Shown here: in pieces, positions 9,022 to 17,946 of the stretch | Layout of the letters: every line of letters starts with the position of its first letter | Position numbering within the stretch: position 1 is the stretch's first letter | From: Pacificibacter marinus | GTDB taxonomy: Bacteria > Pseudomonadota > Alphaproteobacteria > Rhodobacterales > Rhodobacteraceae | DNA: 64,000 bases | Assembly: GCF_018860505.1 (NCBI RefSeq) | Contig: NZ_JAHKPU010000049.1 | Coordinates: 1 to 64,000 of the forward strand | Direction of reading: 5' to 3' | Notes under the pieces: generated by a model | The model's input: the letters and a program-made list of their open reading frames with translations, nothing else | What the model was told of the DNA's origin: nothing | Database searches by the model: none | Made by a program: the position numbers and the translations under genes

Positions 9022-10968
9022 TTATTTTTCAACGGGCAGGAAAACCTTGAAGGTGCTTCCTTTTCCGACAGTCGATTCGACGGCAATGTGCCCACCAACA
9101 CGACTCACGAGCCGCTGACTAATGGACAGGCCTAAGCCGGTGCCTTGTGCCTGCTTGGTGGTATAGAACGGATCAAAGATGCGCGGGCGTACGTCAGGTG
9201 AAATCCCAGTTCCGGTGTCTGTCACCGAAAACATAAAACCGCCTTCACAGTCACAGGTTGCTACGCTTAAAAGACCACCGCCAGACATAGCATGCACCGC
9301 ATTCAAAATCAGATTAACAACAACCTGCTGTAGCTCCGTGCGTGACATTCGCACCTTGGCGACGCTATCGGTCGACAAATTGCACGTTATCCCTGCGCTG
9401 GCGATTTGGTGCTGAGTCAGGACAATGCAATCCCGTACAACTTCGGAAGGCATAATCAGGTTTGCTGACCCCGAATATTCCTCTGGGCGAGCAAACTGCA
9501 GTAATTTGGAAACGATCACGCCGATGCGGTACACTTGATCGTCGATCAGGCGAAATTCCTCATCTACTTCATCCGCTTTGTCACCCAATGTGCTGCGTGC
9601 AAGGTCAAGGTTACCTTGAATAACAGCAACAGGGTTGTTGATTTCATGGGCAACAGAAGCCGTGATTTCGCCAACTGCGGCCAGTTTTTCCGACATAATC
9701 AGCCGCTCTGTGGTGCGTTCCAGCCGATGATTGGCTTTGCGCAGATCGCGGGTGCGGTCTTCGACCTTGGTCTCTAAGCTCTTAGCCCAGTCACGCAATT
9801 CGCGATCACGTTCTTGCAGTTGGTCCAAAAGGTCATCTAAATGGCCAGCGACTTGCGCGATTTCGCCGCCCTTATTTGGCGGATTGTTGCGCGCTGTCAT
9901 ATCCCCCGCTTCAACACGTGCGATGGTTTTGGTCATGCCCTCCAAAGGACGGAAAATATGAGAAGCCCATCGCAGGAAAAGCGGAACTGACAGAAAGGTG
10001 ATCAGGATAAAAGCACTTACAAGCGTTACAATAGAAGCCGTTTTGGCTTGGCGAAAAGGTGTTTCAAGAAACCCGACATAGAGCATACCAACACGGTTTC
10101 CAAAGCTATCAACAATCGGTTCGTATGCGGAAATGTACCAATCATCGACGACGAACGCGCGGTCCAGCCAAGTTTGGCCGTTGCTCAAGACAAGTGTGCG
10201 CACCTCTGCCGAAACCCTTGTGCCAAGGGCGCGCTGGTTTTCAAACAGACGTACATTGGTGGAAATACGCACATCATCAAGAAATAGAGTGGCGGTGCCT
10301 TGGCTGCCCTCTGGCAGGCTTTGTTCGCGGTACACAAGCGCGTTAATCGTGTCGATGAATTCAAGGTTGCGATTCAATAACACGCCGCCGACAAGTGCGG
10401 CCCGTGTTCCGTCCGGTCGTTCCAGTGGTGCCGCCGAATGAATGATCATGCCTCGGGTTTCTTTGGTCCGATCTGTCGGTGCGGCGGCGCGGGTTGGCAT
10501 CAGCGGTATTTCTGCCTGCGTGGCAAGTCCGGGTGACAGCGCATCCAGTGCGCTGCTTTCCAAAATATCAACCGCGCTATGCCAGTGCCCATCTAATGCG
10601 GCGGCGATCACGGGCTGGCGTCTTTCCGCAGGCGTATCCGGCGCGATGCGTAGAAAATCAAGGCCAAGCCGCAGCCGTTCCTGTTCTAAAAATGCGATTT
10701 GATTGTCTGAATTCAGGCTGTCATTTAGGTCGACCGACCGCGCGATGGCATCGATGCGCTCGCCCGACATTTCAAGCAGCCTTGCCAGATACTGATCCGC
10801 GATAATCAGATCACCGTTCACTTTGTTCACAAGCAGGTCGTCAACTTTGCCTTCCAATCGCCACAGCGTGCCGCCCAAAAGCAAAGGCAACAATACGAGC
10901 ATCGGCAAAAGCGCAATAACCAGCAGTCGCACGCGAACAGAACGCAAGAAATTAGAACCAGATGGCAT
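9022..10968 (-). CDS. membrane sensor histidine kinase with periplasmic Cache-type domain
   Basis: A 648-residue kinase. A first membrane helix (about 13-34) is followed by a large periplasmic sensor region (about 38-310) of the single-Cache type, a second helix (about 312-334), a HAMP domain, a short coiled coil (385-425), the HisKA domain with the phospho-acceptor His441 in VAHEINNPVAV, and an HATPase domain with the G boxes DTGTGISP and GTGLGLSIS. It is separated from the upstream response-regulator gene by only three bases, so the two form one unit. Cache domains usually bind small carboxylates or amino acids, which would fit the neighbouring transporter. Confidence 0.9.
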   Translation of the reverse strand: MPSGSNFLRSVRVRLLVIALLPMLVLLPLLLGGTLWRLEGKVDDLLVNKVNGDLIIADQYLARLLEMSGERIDAIARSVDLNDSLNSDNQIAFLEQERLRLGLDFLRIAPDTPAERRQPVIAAALDGHWHSAVDILESSALDALSPGLATQAEIPLMPTRAAAPTDRTKETRGMIIHSAAPLERPDGTRAALVGGVLLNRNLEFIDTINALVYREQSLPEGSQGTATLFLDDVRISTNVRLFENQRALGTRVSAEVRTLVLSNGQTWLDRAFVVDDWYISAYEPIVDSFGNRVGMLYVGFLETPFRQAKTASIVTLVSAFILITFLSVPLFLRWASHIFRPLEGMTKTIARVEAGDMTARNNPPNKGGEIAQVAGHLDDLLDQLQERDRELRDWAKSLETKVEDRTRDLRKANHRLERTTERLIMSEKLAAVGEITASVAHEINNPVAVIQGNLDLARSTLGDKADEVDEEFRLIDDQVYRIGVIVSKLLQFARPEEYSGSANLIMPSEVVRDCIVLTQHQIASAGITCNLSTDSVAKVRMSRTELQQVVVNLILNAVHAMSGGGLLSVATCDCEGGFMFSVTDTGTGISPDVRPRIFDPFYTTKQAQGTGLGLSISQRLVSRVGGHIAVESTVGKGSTFKVFLPVEK

Positions 10969-10971
10969 TGT

Positions 10972-12321
10972 TTACAGCCCCCAAGCCGTGCACTTGCGAT
11001 CAATGGTCTTGCGGGAAATGCCAAGCTGTCGCGCGGCCTCTGACCTGTTTCCATTCAGTGCATCAAGGGCACCTAAAATCGCGCGTCTTTCTGTCTCTTC
11101 CAGTGATGTGATCTTGCATTCTAGCGCGGTGGTTTCCAAGCTTTCTATGGGGTATCTCCCGAAAATCAATGCTCTTTCCACAAAGTTGTGCAACTCGCGG
11201 ATATTGCCAGGCCATTCGTAACGCAGCATGGCTGAACGGACGGTAGAGGACATTTCCAATTGCGGTAAATTCAGTGCTGCAGAGATTTCATTTTGAAACA
11301 GATCCGCCAAGTCCAATAGATCTGTACCGCGCTCTTTTAAGGGTGGCATCGGGATTTCGACAACATTCATGCGAAACAAAAGGTCCTCGCGAAACACTCC
11401 GTCCGCCACCGCTTGCGACAGCGGTTTGGTTGTGGAGATCACAAAGCGCAGGTTCAGCTGCACATCACGCGAGGTTCCGATTGGCCTAATGATTCCGTTC
11501 TCCAATACACGCAGCAGCGCGGTCTGGGCGTTTGCGCTCAGCTCGCTCACATCATCAAGGAAAACTGTCCCACCAGAGGCTGAGGCCAGCAGTCCCTCAC
11601 GCTCTGTTTGCGCTCCCGGAAAGGCCCCTGCTGCATGGCCAAACAGCTCATATTCGATCATATCAGACGGAATTGCGCCGCATTGAATCGACAAAAAAGG
11701 CGCATTGGTGCGGCCTGAATGATTGTGGATGTGGCGGGCGGCGACTTCTTTGCCTGAACCGCATGCGCCTGTAATCAGGATGGGTGTCGACAACGGTGCG
11801 ACACGTTCCAACGTTTTACGAACATCGGAAATAATCGCTGACTTCCCGATTAATTCTCTGCGGCGATTTCCAGCAGAAGCCGTTTCAAGTTCGCGTTTTA
11901 GTAGGAAGTTTTCGCGCTTAAGCTTGGCAAAATCCAGACTGCGACGCAGAGCATTCATGATTTGGTTCGATCGGAACGGCTTTACGAGAAAATCTGATAC
12001 ACCCGCTCTCATCGCATCAATTGCGGTCTGAAGATCGGCGTAGGCGGTGATCATGATGATATCAGTGATGCCACCTTTGTCTCGCTGGGTGTGTAGCCAC
12101 TCAAGCCCTTTTTGTCCCGGCATGATGTTATCGAGCACCATCACATCATATTGCTTTAGGGATAACAGTTTTTCCGCGGTTTGTGCGTCGGGTGCCTCAT
12201 CAACCTGTGCGCAAATGGGTCTAAGCGTTTTGACAAGAAAGTGCCGCATGCCCGGCTCGTCATCTACGATCAGAATGCGGGCGGACTTTAGTTGCTCATT
12301 ATCTTTAACCTCAATTTGCAT
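10972..12321 (-). CDS. NtrC-like response regulator with atypical AAA+ motifs
   Basis: A 449-residue protein with receiver (phospho-acceptor Asp64 in VMVLDNIMPG), AAA+ and Fis-type DNA-binding domains (C-terminal NGNRSEAARQLGISRKT). The Walker A is GACGSGKE (185-192). Two signature elements differ from the norm: the sigma-54 contact loop GAFTGA reads GAFPGA (232-237), and Walker B reads VFLDD (253-257) instead of a DE pair. The start has a GGGAGG site. It is paired with the kinase gene downstream. Whether it still works with sigma-54 is uncertain; it may act in another way. Confidence 0.9.
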   Translation of the reverse strand: MQIEVKDNEQLKSARILIVDDEPGMRHFLVKTLRPICAQVDEAPDAQTAEKLLSLKQYDVMVLDNIMPGQKGLEWLHTQRDKGGITDIIMITAYADLQTAIDAMRAGVSDFLVKPFRSNQIMNALRRSLDFAKLKRENFLLKRELETASAGNRRRELIGKSAIISDVRKTLERVAPLSTPILITGACGSGKEVAARHIHNHSGRTNAPFLSIQCGAIPSDMIEYELFGHAAGAFPGAQTEREGLLASASGGTVFLDDVSELSANAQTALLRVLENGIIRPIGTSRDVQLNLRFVISTTKPLSQAVADGVFREDLLFRMNVVEIPMPPLKERGTDLLDLADLFQNEISAALNLPQLEMSSTVRSAMLRYEWPGNIRELHNFVERALIFGRYPIESLETTALECKITSLEETERRAILGALDALNGNRSEAARQLGISRKTIDRKCTAWGL

Positions 12322-12856
12322 ATGGTGCCTCCCAACACTGTCATCGCTATTTACTATGTCTTAAATGTTGCCAGAAACAACTGCCTCTTTGTGCTGCCAT
12401 GGGGCGTAGTCCAATTGAAAAAAGCGGTCTCGTTGGTCAGCGTCTCATTTGCTGTCGTGCCCGCCTTTGAGAAATGACTGCCGTAAGAGGGAGGGGCGAT
12501 GCTATCTTGTGTCCGAAATTGCGCTTTCCACACCTTATTTTGCACCGAAAGTTCTTTTGTGCGCGCTAAAGCCGCGGTTATGTCTTGATGATGGTGTTGG
12601 GCATTTTTTTCGCCAATGGGTTACGTCTGACGGAGGACTTGCAGGCTATGCGTCGTAAAGTCCAGCCACCTGCGCCAGTGCCGCGATGTGACCTATGATA
12701 TCGCAATATTGGTCTAACCTTTGGTCGCGTATGTCTCTTATCGTTTAATCCTTACTTCGTTTACTCTTGTAAAATCGAGTTCTTGCAACCCTTGTGGTCG
12801 ACCCAAAATAGCAAGGCTCTTTATCTTAAATCGAGCAAGCGTATGTGTCTTGCGGG
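12322..12856. other. 535-base gap, no gene supported
   Basis: This gap separates two minus-strand units. The right part is the untranslated tail of the adenylation-carrier-thioesterase gene, and the left part must hold the promoter of the regulator-kinase pair. Short open frames here (for example 12449-12658 on the plus strand) have no recognisable protein character and no ribosome-binding site. I see no clear terminator with a U-tract. Confidence 0.5.
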
Positions 12857-15661
12857 TTAATTGGATTTTGTAAGTATGATTTTCCAAAATTGGTTTTGTG
12901 CGACTGGGGTGGAAGGCGCGATCCCATGACTGACCATTCTACCAACGCAGATAAACGGTAAAATTTTGTTGGGAAGCCGCAGCGTACCTTCAATAACACA
13001 GCTATCACCGGGAGCGACATCTACGTCAAGTTTGCTGAAGCCCGCGATGGCATCGCGAATGCATCCGTCCAAGTTGAAAAGTGCTATTTCGACGCACAGT
13101 CCGCTGAGGTCATAGCGATCCCATATTTTATCCGACGTGTTTTGCACGCGGACCTTGAAGGGAACGCGCGTGCCGGCAATGGGAAACCGAGGCAACTCTA
13201 CCGATTGAAACTTGGCTTTGACCCCTCGTGCCCTATCTTCAAACCCCCAAGTGCCCGATGATAAATCAGGGCGTGTAAGACAGGCCTCAGTACTATCCAA
13301 ATGTTGGCAAATGCGTTTGCTTTGAGCCCGAAACTTATCGATATCCCATGTGTGCGATGTTTCGATGTGATGAATTTCACACCCCATAGGATGCAAAGCA
13401 TTCCGAGGAGACTCAATATCGCGAAGTGTGGCTCTTGCAGAGTGACGTTGACTTTGGCTCATGCCGTGGACCACAGGAAAGCGCAGGGGTTCAGTCGGCC
13501 AAAAGTCTAAACTTATAAACAGTTTGATGTCACGTCCCGCGAGTTGTAGCGCCCGTGCGACGTGCTGCATGACCTGAGCTCCACCACAAAAGCCACCCAA
13601 AGCGATTGGACCTTGGGGTTGAATCAATTGGATTTCGTTAACCAATTGAGAGGCGAGTGCGTGAAAATCGTTTTCTGACCTTTTTTTGCGGGTGAAGCGT
13701 GATTTACCAGTCATGCGAAATAACGAGCGCACAACGTATAACGGCCGTTTGGCACCGAAAGACTCGCGCACGTGGTCGAGTTCATCGGAACTTTGGCAAC
13801 TCCAAAAGAGGTTTGTACCGTTCTGAACTGTTCCTATCCCTCGGAACAACCCATCCTTAAGCACGATTTGCCCTGGCCATCCTGACATCTGTTCTGCAAC
13901 GAACTTCACAGCACGTGGACGTGTGACGGCGGTTCCAGCATTGGGGTTAGAAACGGCCAGACACAAAGCACCAAAAGTTGGTGTCTCGAACAATTGGTTC
14001 GGCGTAATGTCGCGGCCCAAAATTTTGGATAGCTCAAGCAAAAAAGTAATCGCAGAAAGGCTGTCCCCGCCCATATTGAAAAAGTCATCCTCGGAATTGG
14101 GCATACGCGAATTTAGGTGCTGGGCCCAAAGAGCCGCAAGTTTACGGTCTTGAGGGGATTGGCTTTCTGACCCTTCATCCGTACGAACACTCTCGTTTTG
14201 AGCCTCGCGTGCGATCCTTAGGCGGTCAACTTTCGCATTTGGCAGTCGCGGCAGTTCTTTCACTTGCAGAATCTTGCGTGGCAGTTTGAAGTCTGCCAGC
14301 TCGGATGCGAGCAATGTTTGCAGATCTGAAAGCTCGATAGGGTGTCGGACGGCAACCGTTAAACCGCTGACCTCACCAAGTGAAGGGTGGGTAAGCGCGT
14401 AAGCTGCGGCTTCTGTGACATTTGGGTGAGTTAGGGCAGCAGTTTCGATTTCAAGCGGAGCGACCTTCTCGCCACCGATGTTGATCATTTCCTTCAGGCG
14501 GCCGTTGATGGATAGGAAGCCATCGTCATCAAAGACCCCCATGTCGCCAGTGCGAAACCAAGTGTCAAAAAACACTTCTGAACGGGGTACGCCTTCATAG
14601 CCCTCAAACACAGTCGGGCCCGAAATACAAATCTCTCCACTGCGCCCATAGGACACTTCACTGCCGGTGGCGTCTAGAAGCTTCACTGGCGTTGAAAACA
14701 GCCGTCCTACAGTGCCTTGGCGACGATCCTGTGCAGATCGACCGTTTGTCGCGATTTGGCCCGCAGCTTCTGTCATCCCATACATTTCGATGATTGGACA
14801 TCCAAGCAATTCTTCGGCCCGCGTTTTAAGGCTTGGAGGAACAGGGGCGGAAATGTTGCGCACAAAACGCAGCGATGTGCCGATATCGCGCAGCATGTCA
14901 GGCGGAAGTGTTTCTATCAGGTGCAACAAAATTGTTGGCACCAGTTGCACCCATGTCGGACGGATGTCGCAGATCGTTTTGTGAAGCCCTGCTGCGGTAC
15001 GATCGGTTGTTAGAAAGACCGATCCTTTCTTTTCAAAGGGCGCAAGCAAGACATCCACGACAGCGCCTATATGAAAAGTCGGCAGGGTATTCAGTGCAAT
15101 GTCATCAGCTTGTAATTCGTGAAATGTTGCGATCTGTTTGGCCGAGTGCATCATGGAAGACACGCGGATCGGCACGCGTTTTGGGGCGCCTGTCGTACCA
15201 GATGTATGCAGAATCAAGCGGCCCGGCGCATTCGGCTGAAGGATAGATCTAGGCTTTAACGTTTCAGCTTCAGCTGAGGTCAATGCCGCGTTGAAGCATG
15301 GTTCCCATCGAAGAACGTCAAGGCCGATGCGTTGCAATTGTGGTGCGAAATGATCAAACTTATCCGATGCCAAAATCACTGAATCTGCTTGACCGTTTTT
15401 GGCAAGATTCAGAATTTCATGATCCGTAAGTTTTGGATTAATGGGCATGTAATCACAGATTTCTGGACAGGCCAGCATTGCAATTATCGATCCAACGGAG
15501 TCCTCTAGACACCCAAGAATACGCTTAGGAGGCCTTGCGAACCGTTCCACCAAGTCTGACTGAACCTGAGCTTTGACACGTGACAGTGCGTCAAAGCTAA
15601 GTGAAGCATCGGGGCCGGAAAGCGCAGTCTTTGCGCCGACAGGTAAGTCAAACACGGTCAT
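12857..15661 (-). CDS. adenylation - carrier protein - thioesterase synthetase with C-terminal Ig-like domain
   Basis: A 934-residue single-module synthetase. Residues 1-485 form an ANL adenylation domain (TSGTTG at 153-158, EMYGMTEAAG near 292, TGDMG near 371, catalytic Lys477). The FHIG segment near 196 is of the acyl-CoA synthetase kind and lacks the Asp that holds an amino group in NRPS domains, so a plain carboxylic acid substrate is more likely than an amino acid. Residues 500-575 are a carrier domain with phosphopantetheine site Ser534 (MGGDSL). Residues 610-790 are an alpha/beta thioesterase whose nucleophile elbow reads GFCGG, so Cys692 replaces Ser; Asp719 and His770 are plausible partners. 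The last 120 residues look like a beta-sandwich. Its start overlaps the P450 stop codon by four bases. Confidence 0.85.
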   Translation of the reverse strand: MTVFDLPVGAKTALSGPDASLSFDALSRVKAQVQSDLVERFARPPKRILGCLEDSVGSIIAMLACPEICDYMPINPKLTDHEILNLAKNGQADSVILASDKFDHFAPQLQRIGLDVLRWEPCFNAALTSAEAETLKPRSILQPNAPGRLILHTSGTTGAPKRVPIRVSSMMHSAKQIATFHELQADDIALNTLPTFHIGAVVDVLLAPFEKKGSVFLTTDRTAAGLHKTICDIRPTWVQLVPTILLHLIETLPPDMLRDIGTSLRFVRNISAPVPPSLKTRAEELLGCPIIEMYGMTEAAGQIATNGRSAQDRRQGTVGRLFSTPVKLLDATGSEVSYGRSGEICISGPTVFEGYEGVPRSEVFFDTWFRTGDMGVFDDDGFLSINGRLKEMINIGGEKVAPLEIETAALTHPNVTEAAAYALTHPSLGEVSGLTVAVRHPIELSDLQTLLASELADFKLPRKILQVKELPRLPNAKVDRLRIAREAQNESVRTDEGSESQSPQDRKLAALWAQHLNSRMPNSEDDFFNMGGDSLSAITFLLELSKILGRDITPNQLFETPTFGALCLAVSNPNAGTAVTRPRAVKFVAEQMSGWPGQIVLKDGLFRGIGTVQNGTNLFWSCQSSDELDHVRESFGAKRPLYVVRSLFRMTGKSRFTRKKRSENDFHALASQLVNEIQLIQPQGPIALGGFCGGAQVMQHVARALQLAGRDIKLFISLDFWPTEPLRFPVVHGMSQSQRHSARATLRDIESPRNALHPMGCEIHHIETSHTWDIDKFRAQSKRICQHLDSTEACLTRPDLSSGTWGFEDRARGVKAKFQSVELPRFPIAGTRVPFKVRVQNTSDKIWDRYDLSGLCVEIALFNLDGCIRDAIAGFSKLDVDVAPGDSCVIEGTLRLPNKILPFICVGRMVSHGIAPSTPVAQNQFWKIILTKSN

Positions 15662-16881
15662 TGTTTTACGCTTTCTTTCGATCCTTGCGCATTGGCCAGT
15701 TCAATTGTGGTGTCGCGCATCCATCGGTGTCCAAAAACGGGCTCAAAACGCAGGTTGGATGTATCTATACGTTTTGTATGTTTGGCGATTTCTTGGCAGC
15801 ATGCGAGGATGACCGAGATGGCCAGCCCTTCACCAATGCATCGATGCCTGCCGAGGCCAAAGCTGAAATCTATCGCATCGGTACTGCGTGCATTCGCGCT
15901 GGCCAAAGATAAAAAGACAGGAGAACCCGCAGGGCATTTTACCCCTGCGAGATGCATGTCGTTCGTTGCAATGCGGGCAATTGTTTGGCCGGGTGTTGCG
16001 GAGTGGATGGCATCACGCACAAAGCTTTCGGTAATTTCTGTACGCTCATTTTCAGGGGCTTCAGCCCACTTCAAAAGAACCTCTCCAATCGCCGCTTCAA
16101 CGTTTTCGACTCCGTCCGCGAGAACCAAAAGCGCATTGTCGCAGAACATGAGCTGCTTTTCGTCCTCGGTCAGCGAAAGACCTTCTAACAAGTCAGCAAA
16201 CTGGTTCATCGTGGAAAACAAACTGGTTTTCTGATCTGATGCTTGAACAAGCTGAGCCCGCAAGGCTTCCCGCGAAGCAGCAAGGGCGTGATTGGTGCGC
16301 GCAAATTCTTCGGCATCATGGATCGGCGCGAAGAGCTTAAACATTGCTGCTGTGTAGCGCTTTAAATCGGCTTGTTCCAGTTCGACCCCAACAAAGTCAC
16401 AAATGGTCTGGATCGCAAACCCGCGTGCTACGGTCTCAACCAATAATAAAGGTTCATCTCTGGGCAGATCAGAAACATATAGCTGCGCTGCTTGGGGGAT
16501 CTTGGAACGAAAGTCTGTTAGATTAGCGAAAATCGCCTTGGAAAGCCATTTTCGCACGACTGTATGTCTTGGAGCATCCAAGAATGGCGGAATATTAGCC
16601 GCGACTTGAGCTGCCACATATTTAGAACTGTTATGTGGCGCCAGCGCAGAAAAGCGGGAGGGTTGGTTGGAATAGTTTTTTTGCGAAAATGCGGCCTTCA
16701 AATCCTGAGGATCTAACATCAACTGCCCACCATTTGTCAGCGGGCAAACGGACATCTGTGCCAGTTCAGTCGTCGCCAAACTTGCGAAATCTTCAATCAT
16801 TTCTGGAGCAGTGAGATCTAGCGGTAAAATTGAGTTCTCAGCGTTTTTTCCTAATTTCCGGCGGACCCACTGTCCAAACAT
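15658..16881 (-). CDS. atypical cytochrome P450 lacking the ExxR motif
   Basis: A 407-residue P450-fold protein. The haem-binding loop FGLGRHRCIG (341-350, thiolate Cys348) and the C-helix HTVVR (106-110) are intact. By position the K-helix ExxR motif reads DAIH (290-293), the I-helix oxygen-activation Thr is replaced (GVEN, 257-260), and the meander segment between the SAN at 328-330 and the haem loop is about a dozen residues shorter than usual. It lies between an amidohydrolase and a carrier-protein synthetase, so a carrier-bound acyl group is the likely substrate if it is catalytic. It could instead be a structural or non-monooxygenase member of the family. Confidence 0.85.
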   Translation of the reverse strand: MFGQWVRRKLGKNAENSILPLDLTAPEMIEDFASLATTELAQMSVCPLTNGGQLMLDPQDLKAAFSQKNYSNQPSRFSALAPHNSSKYVAAQVAANIPPFLDAPRHTVVRKWLSKAIFANLTDFRSKIPQAAQLYVSDLPRDEPLLLVETVARGFAIQTICDFVGVELEQADLKRYTAAMFKLFAPIHDAEEFARTNHALAASREALRAQLVQASDQKTSLFSTMNQFADLLEGLSLTEDEKQLMFCDNALLVLADGVENVEAAIGEVLLKWAEAPENERTEITESFVRDAIHSATPGQTIARIATNDMHLAGVKCPAGSPVFLSLASANARSTDAIDFSFGLGRHRCIGEGLAISVILACCQEIAKHTKRIDTSNLRFEPVFGHRWMRDTTIELANAQGSKESVKQ

Positions 16882-17946
16882 TTAGGCCTCCAAGTGATTT
16901 TTAATACGCTGGCGCTGCTCTTTGGTGAGCGCAACCCCACAGGCCAAGCTGGCCAGAATGTCGACGTCATAAAACCGTACCGCTGCTGACAAGACAAACA
17001 CTTCATCCGTAAGATCTGTCGTGGTGGATGGCGACAACATGTCGGCGCAATTGTCACTGCCCAATCGAACATGAACCCCTGCTGCGCAAAGTTCGAGCAC
17101 CCGTGCGATAGAATTGTGTGTAGGCGCATATACGCTGCGAATTTGTCGCATGCCAATAGCTGCGGACGGACAGCATATCACCCCAACATGTGCGGTTTTT
17201 AATCGTTCAACCAAACTTTCCCAGCGAGGTTCGTCATAGGCAGAAGGTGAGATCATATGAACAGCCCAAACGCGTGGTTCGCCCGAAGTTTTAGTAAGCG
17301 GATTATGCTGTTCCAAAACGTCCAGCAGCCTTTCGGTGGCATTTTCCAGCGCCAGATTTTTTTGATCGGTATGAACGTGTAAAAATGTGTCGTGGCGCGC
17401 GGCCAGATCGATCATACGCCTGCAATTTTCTTCATAACCAATATGGTTCGGATAGTCTGCTGTGTCATCGCGTTCGGGTAGGCAACCAATAAAATCAGCA
17501 ATTTCAGCGGCCTGCTCCATTAATCTGAACGCTGACATTTTATCGCTTTCAAAACCCAATGGAGAATAAGCTCCGATCCGAAAATCTATTTGTCCTTTAA
17601 AAGACTGCGCGACCTTACGCGCAGTCTTGATGCCGCGCAGTCCAAGGCCATCATCACTGACGTCAATAACGCTGTCGGCGCGTTGTGTTTGACAACGGAT
17701 CATCGATTTCATGGAATGTTGCAGCCGGCTTTTAAGGCCGTCTTCGGTGTAAAATTCGCTGTTATGGATCTCAGAAATTAGGCCATGTTTTTCAGGTAAA
17801 GTCAGATGCGCTTTGTTGGCCGCTTGATGCGTTTCTGGATTGAAATCATCAGTAAAAGCGCGATCTAAATGCAAATGCGCATTGTGATAGCCGCCTAATG
17901 CATCAACGCGTGCCGCAAGATCTTTATAAAATCGAGTGTCTCTCAT
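16882..17946 (-). CDS. amidohydrolase, cytosine-deaminase-like
   Basis: A 354-residue metal-dependent hydrolase of the amidohydrolase superfamily. The N-terminal HNAHLHLD supplies the paired His ligands (His24, His26), followed by FLHVHTDQ, a VHM strand end and the metal-ligand Asp in LGSDNCADML. This arrangement is that of cytosine deaminase and related N-heterocycle deaminases. The frame is open to 18042, but the ATG at 17946 is preferred because the protein then begins at the family's normal distance from the first metal motif. It is the first gene of the cluster; the P450 start codon follows its stop codon directly. The substrate is unknown. Confidence 0.8.
   Translation of the reverse strand: MRDTRFYKDLAARVDALGGYHNAHLHLDRAFTDDFNPETHQAANKAHLTLPEKHGLISEIHNSEFYTEDGLKSRLQHSMKSMIRCQTQRADSVIDVSDDGLGLRGIKTARKVAQSFKGQIDFRIGAYSPLGFESDKMSAFRLMEQAAEIADFIGCLPERDDTADYPNHIGYEENCRRMIDLAARHDTFLHVHTDQKNLALENATERLLDVLEQHNPLTKTSGEPRVWAVHMISPSAYDEPRWESLVERLKTAHVGVICCPSAAIGMRQIRSVYAPTHNSIARVLELCAAGVHVRLGSDNCADMLSPSTTTDLTDEVFVLSAAVRFYDVDILASLACGVALTKEQRQRIKNHLEA

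Noticed and set aside
12449-12658. Plus-strand ORF of 69 codons in the 535-base gap.
   Set aside because: Composition and lack of start signals argue against a gene.
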